The notes beneath the pieces were generated by a model that made no database searches, was not told the DNA's origin, and saw only the letters and a program-made list of their open reading frames with translations. This document shows positions 17,852-27,397 of a DNA stretch of 41,557 bases, piece by piece; the stretch's first letter is position 1; each line of letters begins with the position of its first letter. Made by a program: the position numbers and the translations under genes. Source of the DNA: DATLMR01 sp035634255 (GTDB taxonomy: Bacteria; Acidobacteriota; Blastocatellia; UBA7656); assembly GCA_035634255.1 (NCBI GenBank), contig DASQDI010000088.1, positions 1 to 41,557 of the forward strand, written 5' to 3'.

Positions 17852-18850
17852 TCAATTACCGATGATCGAAAGCGCGTTGCCGGGCATCTCTTCGTCTTTC
17901 ATCAGGCGCTCTTCATTCATCCGGCCCACGTACCAGTCGATGGTCCTGCCGAGCCCCTCTTCGAAGCTGACGCGGGCCTCGAAGCCGAACAACTCCTTCG
18001 CGCGGCTCGTGTCCAGCTTGCGCCGGGGCTGGCCGTTCGGCTTCTCGGAATTCCAGACTATCTCGCCATCGAACCCGGTCAGGCGCGCTATCGTCTCGAC
18101 GAGGCCTTTAATGCTGATCTCGTGAGAGCTGCCGAGGTTCACGGGCCTGCTCTCGTTGTAATGCTCCGCGGCCAGCAGGACGCCTTCGGCCGCGTCCTCG
18201 ACGTAGAGGAACTCGCGCGTGGGAGAGCCGTCGCCCCACACTTCAATCGAAGGCTCGCCCGCGGCCTTCGCTTCGAGGCATTTTCGGATGAGGGCGGGGA
18301 TGACGTGCGAGCTTTCGGGGTCGAAGTTGTCGCGCGGCCCGTAGAGGTTGACCGGGAGGAGGAAGATGCTGTTATAGCCGTACTGCTCGCGGTACGCCTG
18401 GCTCTGCACGAGTAGCATCTTCTTGGCCATCCCGTAAGGCGCGTTGGTCTCTTCGGGGTAGCCGTTCCAGAGGTCGTCTTCGGAAAAAGGGACGGGCGTA
18501 TACTTGGGGTAGGCGCAGACCGTGCCGAGCGCCACGAACTTCCCGACGCCCGCGCGCCATGCCTGGTCGAGCAACTGCACGCCCATCATCAGGTTGCCAT
18601 AGAAGAACTCGGCCGGGTGAGCGAGGTTCGCGCCGATGCCCCCGACCTGGGCTGCCAGGTGCAGGATCATCGTCGGGTCGAACCCCATGATCGCGTTGAC
18701 GACATCCTCCACGTAGCGAAGGTCGTAGTCCCTGCTGCGCGGCACGAAGACGCGCTTGCAGCCGCGCTCGCGTAATTTTTCGACCACGAAGGAGCCGAGG
18801 AATCCGGCCCCCCCGGTCACCATAACTCTCTGCTCGGTCCAGAAACTCAT
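17852..18850 (-). CDS. fcl: GDP-L-fucose synthase (epimerase/reductase)
   Basis: 332 residues of the short-chain dehydrogenase family. NADP site VTGGAGFLGSFV (11-22), Ser/Thr near VALGTVCAYPK, and catalytic YGMAK (Y139, K143) are all present. HLAAQVGGIGANLAHPAEFF and LPVNLYGPRDNFDPESSHVI are diagnostic for this enzyme among the SDRs. It converts GDP-4-keto-6-deoxy-mannose to GDP-L-fucose (3,5-epimerisation, then reduction). It follows gmd with an 11-base gap, so the two provide the complete two-step route. The C-terminal tail after about 315 (RMNEERLMKDEE) is a little longer than usual. Confidence 0.96.
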   Translation of the reverse strand: MSFWTEQRVMVTGGAGFLGSFVVEKLRERGCKRVFVPRSRDYDLRYVEDVVNAIMGFDPTMILHLAAQVGGIGANLAHPAEFFYGNLMMGVQLLDQAWRAGVGKFVALGTVCAYPKYTPVPFSEDDLWNGYPEETNAPYGMAKKMLLVQSQAYREQYGYNSIFLLPVNLYGPRDNFDPESSHVIPALIRKCLEAKAAGEPSIEVWGDGSPTREFLYVEDAAEGVLLAAEHYNESRPVNLGSSHEISIKGLVETIARLTGFDGEIVWNSEKPNGQPRRKLDTSRAKELFGFEARVSFEEGLGRTIDWYVGRMNEERLMKDEEMPGNALSIIGN

Positions 18851-18862
18851 CGCCTGCGCTCC

Positions 18863-19948
<1,086 letters not shown>

Positions 19949-19988
19949 TATCGAAGCTCCCAGTAAGTAAATAGTGATCGCAGGGGAC

Positions 19989-20031
19989 AGGAATCGGGGG
20001 TCAGTGGTCAGGGGCCGGGAGTCAGGGGGTG
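19989..20031. repeat. Short G/TCA-rich direct repeats between wzc-like and gmd
   Basis: Within the 84-base gap, units of the form GGGTCAGTGGTCAGGGG and GGGAGTCAGGGGG follow each other with small changes. This simple repeat stands out from the coding sequence around it. No gene or clear promoter was seen in the gap. Confidence 0.5.
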
Positions 20032-20032
20032 G

Positions 20033-22426
20033 TCAAGCCACCCCTGAGCCCGTCGGCTCGCCGTAGCTTGAGTAGTAATAACTCTCGTAGCCTTCGTTCC
20101 TGAGATCGACGTTGTTGAGCACGACCCCGAATATCTTCGCCCCCACGCTCGCGAGCTCGTGGCGGGAGCGGCGCACGATGTCGCGCGTGCTCTTGCCCCC
20201 GTGAACGACGAGGATGACCCCGTCCACGAGAGTCGAGAGGATGACCGGGTCCGCGACGTTCACCAGAGGCGGCGCGTCGATCAGGATGTGGTCATACCGC
20301 TCCGCGAGGATCTGGAGCATGTTCTTCATCTTGGCCGAGCTGATGAGTTCCGCGGGGTTGGGCGGGATCGGGCCGCACGGGATCAGGGACAGGTTCGGTA
20401 TCTGCAACTTCTGAATCAAACCGTCCACCTCGATGTTGCGCGAGAGGTAAGTCGACAGGCCCCTCGACGGGTCGGCCCCGAGGACTTTATGGGTCGTCGG
20501 CTTGCGGAGGTCGCAGTCGATGATGAGCACGGAAGCGCCTAGCTGGGCCAGAGAGATCGCCGTGTTGACGGTCGTGGTCGTCTTGCCTTCGCCCGGCTGG
20601 CTGCTCGTGATCAGGATCGTCTTGGGAGGATTGCCCGCGGCCGAAAGCAGCACGGAGGTCCGCAGCACCCGGTAGGCTTCGGCGGCGGACGAGCGGTTGT
20701 CGAGAGCCATCAACTGGCCGGGCTGCGCGAGCCCCCCGACCTTCGCGCTACTCCCCTTGAGCGCCTTCTGCCTGCCCCTCTTGCCCGAAAGCCCGCGCGC
20801 GGCGCTGCCGCTGATGGCCGGGATGACCCCGAGCGCGGGCAGTTGCGCGTAGCGGCTCACGTCCTCGACCGACTTGATTGTGTTGTCTAGGTATTCGAGG
20901 AAGAAGGCGAGCCCGATCCCCCCGCCGAGCCCTGCGAAGACTCCGAGCAGCATCGTGAGCAGGCGCTTCGGGCCGACCGGGTCGGCCGGCGCGCGGGCGG
21001 GTTGAATCACGCGCATGGGGTTATGCTGCTCCGCCACCTGCGCGTGCGCCTGATTGGTCTTTTGCAGGAAGTCCGTGTAAAGGGCCTTCGACGTGTCGAC
21101 ATCCTGCTTGAGGATGTTGTACTGGATGTAGTCCTGATTCTGCTGCACGGCCTCGGCCTTCGCGCGGTCGAGCGCGACCTTAAGCGATTGATCGTCGCGC
21201 ACGGCGCGCTCGTAATCGGCCCTGAGCTTCTCCTGCAACATGCTGCGGCTCTCGTCGATCTGCTGTTGCAGGTTGGCCATCTGCTGCTCCACTTCGACCA
21301 CCCGCGGGTTCTTCGGGCCATACTTCACGCTCAGCTGGGCCGACAGCGTCGCGAGCTCCCCGAGCTTCGCCTGAAGCGCGAGCGACTTGGGGTCGGCGAA
21401 GGCGTCGGGCAACTGCTCCACGCGGCCCGCTTTCACCTCCTCGTAAAGCGACTGCTTGAGGATGCGGTCGGTCTCCGCCCTCATCACCTGATCGTGCAGG
21501 CGCGCGAGCTTATCCGTGGTGAGGGTCGCCTCTTTGCCGTCGGTCGAAAAGATGTTGTGCGTGCGGCTGTAGTTGGCGAGCGCCTGCTCGGCCTGCTCGA
21601 CCTTCGCCTTCAGCTCGCGCGTCGAGCGGTCGAGCCAGTCCGAAGTGTTGGTGAATTTTTCGGTCTTGTATTCGAAGGTGCGCTGTATGAAGTCCCGCAC
21701 GATGCCGTTGGTGACCATCGCGGCGATCTCCGGGTCGGTGTGGGTGAACGAGACCTGAAGGGCGCGCGTGTCCCTGATCTGCTGGACGCTCAGGTTCTCT
21801 TCGAGTATCTCGACGAAGGGCGCGAGGCGGGCGCTCTCTTCGCTTGAGCGTTCGCCCTGCGCGCGAACCCACCGCACGTCGTTGGTGGTGACATCGACGC
21901 CGCCGGTCGAGCCCTCCGGGTCCGCCCCGGCCGCGCGGCTCAGGGCCCTGAGCGCCTCGGCGAACGACTTCCGCTCTTCGACTTCGAGGAATTTCGGGTT
22001 GCTGTCGAGCTTCAGGTTCACGATCACGTCTTCGAGCAGCGGGTGGCTCGTCAGCACGAGCATCCGGGTCTTTATGTCGGTCTTGAGGTCCGACTCCTCC
22101 GCCTCTACCACCACGTCGCCCGACTTCACGAGCATCGTGTTGTCTTTGCCTATCTCCAGCGTGGTCGAGGCCTGATAGGTCGATTTGGTGCGGAAGACTT
22201 CTATGGTGACTATGGTGCTGACCATGAGCGCGATCACGAGCACGAGCCATTTGCGCTTGCGCACCATCCGCCACAGCTCGCGGACATGGATGCGATCATC
22301 CGGCGTGCCGTAACCGTAACCGTAGCCGTACGAGCCCGGATAAGCGGTCTTAGGATAGACCGCGCGAACGGCCGACAGTTCTTCCCTCTGCGGAGCTTTT
22401 TCCAGTTCGAATTTTTCTTCAGACAT
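20033..22426 (-). CDS. Polysaccharide co-polymerase with tyrosine autokinase domain (Wzc-like)
   Basis: 797 residues, the full-length proteobacterial layout with both domains in one chain. After a Tyr/Gly-rich cytoplasmic N-terminus, transmembrane helix 1 (about 55-75) leads into a long periplasmic Wzz domain with coiled-coil helices up to about 480. Helix 2 (about 490-512) is followed by the bacterial tyrosine kinase: Walker A SSQPGEGKTTTT (about 608-619), Walker A' LIIDCDLRKP (about 634-643), Walker B HILIDAPP (about 716-723). The C-terminal end has a tyrosine cluster GYESYYYSSYGE (about 782-793). It should set chain length and coordinate with the Wza-like export protein upstream, with cycles of autophosphorylation. 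GAGG lies six bases before the ATG. Confidence 0.95.
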   Translation of the reverse strand: MSEEKFELEKAPQREELSAVRAVYPKTAYPGSYGYGYGYGTPDDRIHVRELWRMVRKRKWLVLVIALMVSTIVTIEVFRTKSTYQASTTLEIGKDNTMLVKSGDVVVEAEESDLKTDIKTRMLVLTSHPLLEDVIVNLKLDSNPKFLEVEERKSFAEALRALSRAAGADPEGSTGGVDVTTNDVRWVRAQGERSSEESARLAPFVEILEENLSVQQIRDTRALQVSFTHTDPEIAAMVTNGIVRDFIQRTFEYKTEKFTNTSDWLDRSTRELKAKVEQAEQALANYSRTHNIFSTDGKEATLTTDKLARLHDQVMRAETDRILKQSLYEEVKAGRVEQLPDAFADPKSLALQAKLGELATLSAQLSVKYGPKNPRVVEVEQQMANLQQQIDESRSMLQEKLRADYERAVRDDQSLKVALDRAKAEAVQQNQDYIQYNILKQDVDTSKALYTDFLQKTNQAHAQVAEQHNPMRVIQPARAPADPVGPKRLLTMLLGVFAGLGGGIGLAFFLEYLDNTIKSVEDVSRYAQLPALGVIPAISGSAARGLSGKRGRQKALKGSSAKVGGLAQPGQLMALDNRSSAAEAYRVLRTSVLLSAAGNPPKTILITSSQPGEGKTTTTVNTAISLAQLGASVLIIDCDLRKPTTHKVLGADPSRGLSTYLSRNIEVDGLIQKLQIPNLSLIPCGPIPPNPAELISSAKMKNMLQILAERYDHILIDAPPLVNVADPVILSTLVDGVILVVHGGKSTRDIVRRSRHELASVGAKIFGVVLNNVDLRNEGYESYYYSSYGEPTGSGVA

Positions 22427-22454
22427 TGATGACCTCGTAAACCATTTCGGCCCG

Positions 22455-23546
22455 TCACATTCCTCTCGGGAAGCGCCATGCGTTGACGCCGAACGCCGAC
22501 AGCACCGTCCCGGTGACGGACTTGAGGCGGCTGTTGGGGACGAGCACTATGTCGTTGGCGAGTATCGGCACGTCCGGCTTCTTGCCGCTCATCACCGCGC
22601 TGATGTCTACGGAAATCTCCTCGCGCTTCCCGCTGGCCGGGTCTTCGCGGAATATGATCGCGCGATTGGTCGCGGCCTTGAACGTCGTCCCCTGCGCGAG
22701 CGAGATGGCCTGCCGCAGGGTCGTGCCCTCCTTGAGCGGGAACGAGCCCGGCTCGCGCACCTCGCCCGCGACGAAGAAGACGTCGGCCGGCGGTATGTTG
22801 ACGATGTCGCCCGGCTTTATGGGGATGTTCTGATCGAAGCGGCCCTTGAGCAGGCCGCCGATGTTGACCGTGATCAATTCATACTGAGGCTCCGGCTCGC
22901 CCGCTTTTTCCGCGGGCGCGGAGTCCGTTTCGGGCGGAGACGCCGAGGCCCGGCCCTGATTTTCCTGCGCCTGCTTCTGCTTTCGAAGGATGTAGGCGAG
23001 GGTCCCGTGCTTGTCCCCCAGCCCGCCCGCCACGGTTATCAATTCCAGAAGCGAGGCGTGGCCCTCTATCTGGTAGACGCCCGGATCGCGCACGGCGCCC
23101 TGAATAAAGAAGGAGCGGCTGTTATATTCTTTGACGGTCACGCTCACCTTCGGGTCGATCAGGTACTCGCCGCGCAGCCCGTCCTCTACCGCTTTCCTCA
23201 GCTCTTCCGTAGTCTTCTGGCCGACGCTCAGGCGGCCGAGGAAGGGCATCACGATGGAGCCGGTCGAGGTGACGCGAAAAACGCGGGAAAGCTCCGGCGC
23301 GTCTTCGACCTGTACCTCGATCACGTCGCCGGGGCCGATCCTGTAATCTTCTTCGGGCGAAGCGATCACTCCGGGCTTGCCGCGCTCGCGCGAGGGAGCC
23401 GCCTGCGGCCTGTCGGGCGTCTGCAAGCGCGATTGCTGCGCGGCGGATGCCCCCGTCGCTCCGGCCGTAACGAAGGTGAGCGCCGCGAAAGCGAGCGCTC
23501 GCGCCGCCCGAAGACCCCTATTCGTCCGGTTCGTTCTGTTGATCAC
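22455..23546 (-). CDS. Outer-membrane polysaccharide export protein (Wza-like, SLBB domains)
   Basis: 363 residues starting with GTG, whose GTGA overlaps the stop of the ligase-family gene. A signal peptide (about 1-36, ending ASA-A) is followed by a Poly_export domain (YRIGPGDVIEVQVEDAPELS, through GSIVMPFLGRLSVG and DPKVSVTVKEYNSRSFFI, about 68-160). SLBB-type modules begin at GAVRDPGVYQIEGHASLLEL and at GEVREPGSFPLKEGTTLRQA. A Pro/Ala/Glu-rich insert at about 195-225 separates them. There is no lipobox cysteine, unlike E. coli Wza. It should form the outer-membrane outlet for the polymer, docked on the Wzc-like protein. Confidence 0.93.
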   Translation of the reverse strand: MINRTNRTNRGLRAARALAFAALTFVTAGATGASAAQQSRLQTPDRPQAAPSRERGKPGVIASPEEDYRIGPGDVIEVQVEDAPELSRVFRVTSTGSIVMPFLGRLSVGQKTTEELRKAVEDGLRGEYLIDPKVSVTVKEYNSRSFFIQGAVRDPGVYQIEGHASLLELITVAGGLGDKHGTLAYILRKQKQAQENQGRASASPPETDSAPAEKAGEPEPQYELITVNIGGLLKGRFDQNIPIKPGDIVNIPPADVFFVAGEVREPGSFPLKEGTTLRQAISLAQGTTFKAATNRAIIFREDPASGKREEISVDISAVMSGKKPDVPILANDIVLVPNSRLKSVTGTVLSAFGVNAWRFPRGM

Positions 23547-24946
23547 GACTGAATACCCCTTGCGTATCTCGGCGCTGCCTCCCGGACGGGCTCGACCCTC
23601 CGCGCGCCCGCATTCGATCCCGGCTTCGGGACCAGCTTGAGGGTCGCGTCCGTGGCGAGCGCGCCCGCGTGCGTCGCGACCGCCGAGAGCAGCAAAAACA
23701 TCAATGCGTTGGAGGGCAGCTGAAGATTGAAATCGACGAGGCTGTGGACCAGCATCGCGAAGAGGCCGCCGCCGCAGCCCAACGCGAGCGCCGCGACGAG
23801 CGGGTCGCGCGACTTCACGCCCCGCGCCACCTGTCGGAAGACGAGCGCAACGAACCAGAGGGCGAGGGCCAGCCCCACCACTCCCGCGTCCGCCAGGGCC
23901 TGCAAATAATCGTTGTGCGCCTGCGCGATCACGACGGAGCCATCGCCGCGGCTGTAGGCCGGGTAAGCGGTCGCGAAGGCCCCGAGCCCGACGCCCGCGA
24001 GCGGGTGCGCCTTGACCATGTCGAGCGTGTCTCGCCAGATCACCGCGCGGCTAGCCTGTGACGTTTTGGGCTCGCCCTGCGCGGCCTCCTGACCAATATC
24101 CTGAGCTATTCTCTTGACGACGGGGTCGGGTCCTACCCAGATTATGCCCGCGAGTATCGCGACGCCGACGAATGAGATGACGGAAGCGGGATGGAGGAGG
24201 CGCGACATGAACGATGGGTGGCCGCTTCCCGACCTCGCCCTCATCCACGTGCTCATCGCCGCGACGAAGACGAGGGAGGAGGCGAGGCTTATCATGCCTC
24301 CGCGGGAGAGGGAGACGATCACCGAGAGCCCCATCACCGACGCCGCGAAGGCGTAAAACAGTCGCGCTTCGGAGCGCGCCGAGCGCACGGCCACGAACGC
24401 CAGAGGCACGGGGATGATCATCTCCATGTAGCCCGCGAAGTGGTTGCGATTGACGAACGGGCCGAAGGGGGTGCCGCCCTGCGTGTTCGGCCGCACCCAG
24501 TAAATGTTCCCGTTCCACGTGAAGTGCTGTATCAACGCGAAGACCGCGAGCGCCAGCCCGAACGCCACGACGAAGTTGGAGAAGACCATCAGGCGCGCGC
24601 GACTCTCCAGGCAGTTCGAGGCCGCAACGAAGAGCAAGAGCATGAAGAAGAGCGCCGCCGTCGCATAGCGCGTCGCTTCCGCATCGACCGACAGCCCCGA
24701 TTCGCTCTGCACGAGTCCGAGGAGGGCGAGCGCCCCGATCGGGAGCGCGGTTGAAGGCGCGTTGATTCTGAGCCGTCTTTGCGCCGCGGCCTTCGACGCC
24801 CATACCAGCATCGCGAGAATGGTCAAAGCCTGAAACACGGCGACCGACCACGCTTCCACCGCGCCGTGAGCCAGCGCCGTGAACGCGACGGCCGCGAGCA
24901 GAACGACCAGCATGGTTTTATCCAGAGCCTTAACCATCTCCCCCAT
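23543..24946 (-). CDS. O-antigen ligase/polymerase family membrane protein (Wzy_C)
   Basis: 467 residues from ATG 24946, with GTG at 24949 adjacent, overlapping the stop of the TPR gene. About ten hydrophobic helices surround the Wzy_C core. The large periplasmic loop carries TFGPFVNRNHFAGYMEM-like sequence (NRNHFAGYMEMI, near residues 168-180) and the C-terminal HPLAGVGLGAFATAYP and AHNDYLQALADAGVVG, which are the recognised signature of the O-antigen ligase/polymerase family. It could be the polymerase or a ligase for the finished chain. With the separate Wzy-like protein at 11433-13022, the locus has two candidates. Placement beside the export genes favours a role in final transfer or in polymerisation of the main chain. 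Confidence 0.88.
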   Translation of the reverse strand: MGEMVKALDKTMLVVLLAAVAFTALAHGAVEAWSVAVFQALTILAMLVWASKAAAQRRLRINAPSTALPIGALALLGLVQSESGLSVDAEATRYATAALFFMLLLFVAASNCLESRARLMVFSNFVVAFGLALAVFALIQHFTWNGNIYWVRPNTQGGTPFGPFVNRNHFAGYMEMIIPVPLAFVAVRSARSEARLFYAFAASVMGLSVIVSLSRGGMISLASSLVFVAAMSTWMRARSGSGHPSFMSRLLHPASVISFVGVAILAGIIWVGPDPVVKRIAQDIGQEAAQGEPKTSQASRAVIWRDTLDMVKAHPLAGVGLGAFATAYPAYSRGDGSVVIAQAHNDYLQALADAGVVGLALALWFVALVFRQVARGVKSRDPLVAALALGCGGGLFAMLVHSLVDFNLQLPSNALMFLLLSAVATHAGALATDATLKLVPKPGSNAGARRVEPVREAAPRYARGIQS

Positions 24947-26292
24947 CACTTCTCACCCCCGGCCATGCGGCCGCCCGCCTGATATTTTGAGCGGCTCGGG
25001 GCGGGAGCCTCGTCGGAAATCTCTCTGACGCTGAAGTCGTCGAACCAGACGGTCCCGCGCGTGGGGTCGTCGTAGCTGAATTTCGGCTTCCGCTTGACGC
25101 TTATCACGAGAGAATCGGCATCGGGCGGTGCTACGAAGTCCATGGTCAACCGTTGCCAGTCGCGCGGCTCCGCGCTTACCGGCTCGCTCGCCGAAACCCA
25201 TTGCGGAGTCCTGCTGCCCGTCACGACTACGACCGGCCCTTCGGGTGTCACCAGGTCTCCGGCTTTCGCGTAGCATTCCAGGCGGTAGGCGGCTCCGGGC
25301 CGGACGCTCACCAGTTGCCTGATCTCTTTATCGAGCCGAGTAGTATCGCGCCCGGAGAAGGTCACCCTGAGCGAGCGCTTGCCGGTCCGCGCTTCGGACG
25401 AATCCATGCCGATCCGCGCGTAATCGGTCTTGCCGATAATCCAGTCGAATTGCGGGAGGCCGCCCGCGCCTTCCGATTCAAAGCCGCCGTTCCACACAAC
25501 CTCGCCGGGCGCGAGAGCGGCCGCGGCGTTCATGCCGTCGAGCCAGAGCTTCCGGGCGAGGCCCGTGTGCCCTTTAGAGATCAGCATGTCGATGAACTCG
25601 GAACGGGCTCGGGGAGCCAGTTTCGCGTCACCCGGTATCTTCGCGAAGACCTCTGCCGCCTCCTGCACGCGCGACTCTTTGGCGAGGTAGCGGGCGAGCG
25701 CGAGCTCGCGGGCGGGCTCGCCGGCGGTTATCGCGCTTAAAGCCGGGAGGCTGCCGCGCGAGGCCCGCGCGACGAGGTCGAGCGTCACCGGGACCATAGT
25801 CGCGTCCGAAGCCGTGGCGGCGCGGAATTCCGGGATGGCTTCGTCGAGCTTCCCGGCGCGGAGCAGGATGTTGGCGAGCCGCCAGCGCAGGTCCGTATTT
25901 CGCGGGGCGAGCGCGAGAGCTTCCCGCAGTAAGGCTTCGGCGGAGGCGCGGTCCCCCATCGCCTCGGAGACGGACGCGGCGAGGCTCCTGAACCTGAAGT
26001 CTGACGGCGACAGCCTGATGGCTTCGAGGGCGTGGGTCTGGGCAAGCAGGAGGTTTCGCGCCCGGCCCTTCATCTCGACTTCGGCCATCCGCGCGTGAAG
26101 GCGAGCGGAGCCGGGGAAGTGACTGAGGGCCGCGTCGAGCGCGTCCCTATCGACCTGAACGCGGCGGTCGGTCAGCATGCCCGTTATGAAATGGGAGAAG
26201 GCGAGAGAGCCGAGCGCGGCCCCCGCGAGCAGGGCCAGCATCATGAAAGATGCCACGGCCGGCTTCCCCTCCAAATTCAACTCAAGAATCAA
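24946..26292 (-). CDS. Membrane-anchored TPR protein with C-terminal carbohydrate-binding-like domain
   Basis: 448 residues. The start is TTG at 26292, with AGGAG seven bases upstream; no ATG gives a better fit. A transmembrane helix (about 13-34) anchors the chain. TPR-like helical repeats run from about 45 to 245 (for example AEALLREALALAPRNTDLRW and LANILLRAGKLDEAIPEF). The C-terminal 170 residues are beta-rich: WNGGFESEGAGGLPQFDWII, GKRSLRVTFSG, AYRLECYAKAGDL, TVWFDDFSVRE; this is the layout of CBM4/CBM22-type jelly-roll modules. TPR proteins of this kind often scaffold polymer assembly. It is the first gene after the promoter and translationally coupled to the ligase-family gene. Glycan binding is inferred from fold resemblance. 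Confidence 0.78.
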   Translation of the reverse strand: MILELNLEGKPAVASFMMLALLAGAALGSLAFSHFITGMLTDRRVQVDRDALDAALSHFPGSARLHARMAEVEMKGRARNLLLAQTHALEAIRLSPSDFRFRSLAASVSEAMGDRASAEALLREALALAPRNTDLRWRLANILLRAGKLDEAIPEFRAATASDATMVPVTLDLVARASRGSLPALSAITAGEPARELALARYLAKESRVQEAAEVFAKIPGDAKLAPRARSEFIDMLISKGHTGLARKLWLDGMNAAAALAPGEVVWNGGFESEGAGGLPQFDWIIGKTDYARIGMDSSEARTGKRSLRVTFSGRDTTRLDKEIRQLVSVRPGAAYRLECYAKAGDLVTPEGPVVVVTGSRTPQWVSASEPVSAEPRDWQRLTMDFVAPPDADSLVISVKRKPKFSYDDPTRGTVWFDDFSVREISDEAPAPSRSKYQAGGRMAGGEK

Positions 26293-26541
26293 CTCGTCGC
26301 TCCTGATTTTCTGATGATGACCGGTTATAAAAGGCGCAAAATAATTAAAGGCCGAGCCTTTCGGGGCGAACCACGGGGCGGAAGCGACTTGACAGACCTG
26401 GGGTAATGGACGAATCGGTTCAAAAGGGGCAGCGGTTTGAGCTTCGTATTGAAGCAGGTTGCTACGGTGGGAGCCGTTTTTTTTACCGTTTTAACTGCTC
26501 AGAGTCTCGACGGCTGCGGGCGTGTCCCGCAAGTCCACCGA
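26293..26541 (-). promoter_or_regulatory. Long 5' leader of the polysaccharide operon
   Basis: From the predicted transcription start near 26535 to the TTG at 26292 the transcript has about 240 untranslated bases. On the minus strand it contains GCGGG-ACACG-CCCGC (26530-26516), the 11-mer ACTCTGAGCAG (26505-26495) that also occurs in the FecR-gene leader, and an A8 tract (26484-26477). I see no known riboswitch consensus or JUMPstart/ops element. No convincing gene lies in it. The length suggests post-transcriptional control. Confidence 0.4.
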
Positions 26542-26570
26542 AGAATAATATAGGCTTTTTTCCTTGTCAA
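26542..26570 (-). promoter_or_regulatory. Main promoter of the polysaccharide operon
   Basis: On the minus strand a perfect TTGACA (26570-26565) and TATTCT (26547-26542) are separated by 17 bases of AT-rich sequence. The spacer 26293-26730 separates the minus-strand polysaccharide operon from the plus-strand his operon, so a promoter is expected here. The match is the best on the minus strand of this spacer. Confidence 0.68.
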
Positions 26571-26621
26571 CAGTTGTTACCCATTTCTTCCATACAAACA
26601 CCGTTTAAAGAAAATCGGGGC

Positions 26622-26642
26622 GGCCGGCGTAAAAGGCCGGCC
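26622..26642. repeat. Inverted repeat in divergent spacer
   Basis: GGCCGGC (26622-26628) and GCCGGCC (26636-26642) form a 7-bp stem with a 7-base AT-rich loop. It lies between the minus-strand TTGACA and the his start, so it could be an operator or a leader hairpin, but no function can be assigned. Confidence 0.4.
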
Positions 26643-26662
26643 CATCTATTCATACCCGCCCG

Positions 26663-26691
26663 TTGGAAGATGCCCTCAAATCGTTTAACAT
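26663..26691 (+). promoter_or_regulatory. Weak candidate promoter for the his operon
   Basis: TTGGAA (26663-26668) and TAACAT (26686-26691) are 17 bases apart, each matching 4 of 6 consensus positions. The predicted start would lie about 33 bases before the hisG ATG. No his-leader peptide, T-box or other attenuation structure was recognised. Confidence 0.35.
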
Positions 26692-26730
26692 TGGGCTGTT
26701 TTATCAGAGCAAGCGAAGGGCCGGAAAATC

Positions 26731-27372
26731 ATGTCTGACCTCACCATCTCCATCGCGAAGGGCCGGTTGCAGGAGAGCGCCTTCGACCTTTTCCGCCGCG
26801 TCGGCATCACGGTCTCGGGCGAGGCTCTGGAATCTCGCAGGCTTCTGATTGACGACGAGAGCGGCCGCTACAGCTTCATCTTTGTGAAGCCCGCGGACGT
26901 GCCGGTCTACGTCGAGTACGGGGTGGCCGACGCAGGCATCTGCGGGCGCGACGTTCTGATGGAATCGAACGCCGACGTTCACGAGCCGCTCGACCTCGGC
27001 TTCGGGCGCTGCCGGCTCGTCGTGGCGGGCATGCCCGAATCGGCCGCGCGCGGTTACAACCCGCTCGCCACGGCCCGCGTCGCCACCAAGTACCCGCGCG
27101 TCACGGCCGATTATTTTCAACTCCGGGGAGTGCCCGTCGAGTTGATAGAGCTGTCGGGCTCGGTCGAGCTCGCCCCGGTCCTCGGCCTCTCGGACCACAT
27201 CGTCGACCTCGTGGAGACGGGCCGCACGCTCGAGGAGAACGGGCTGGTGGTCATCGACACCGTGGCCGAGTCTTCGGCCCGCTTGATAATCAACCGCGCC
27301 AGTTATCACCTGAAACGCGCGGCAATCGCCGACCTGATCAACACCCTGCGCGCGGGATTGAGTCAAGGGTGA
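26731..27372 (+). CDS. hisG: ATP phosphoribosyltransferase, short form
   Basis: 213 residues, which is the length of HisG-S, lacking the C-terminal regulatory domain of the 290-300 residue long form. The start TISIAKGRLQE, the YVEYGVADAGICGRDVL strand-loop and the phosphate-binding ELSGSVELAPVLGLSDHIVDL segment (about 140-160) are characteristic. It makes phosphoribosyl-ATP from ATP and PRPP, the first step of histidine synthesis. Short forms normally need HisZ (a HisRS paralogue) for activity and feedback control; none is seen in this window. First gene of the plus-strand his unit; hisD-hisC follows 25 bases later. Confidence 0.95.
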   Translation: MSDLTISIAKGRLQESAFDLFRRVGITVSGEALESRRLLIDDESGRYSFIFVKPADVPVYVEYGVADAGICGRDVLMESNADVHEPLDLGFGRCRLVVAGMPESAARGYNPLATARVATKYPRVTADYFQLRGVPVELIELSGSVELAPVLGLSDHIVDLVETGRTLEENGLVVIDTVAESSARLIINRASYHLKRAAIADLINTLRAGLSQG

Positions 27373-27397
27373 TGTTTCTCGCTATAGTTCAAAAGTT

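Noticed and set aside
26293..26730. JUMPstart/ops element or known riboswitch in the divergent spacer
   Set aside because: GGCGGTAG and the c-di-GMP and purine riboswitch consensus sequences that I know were not found on either strand.
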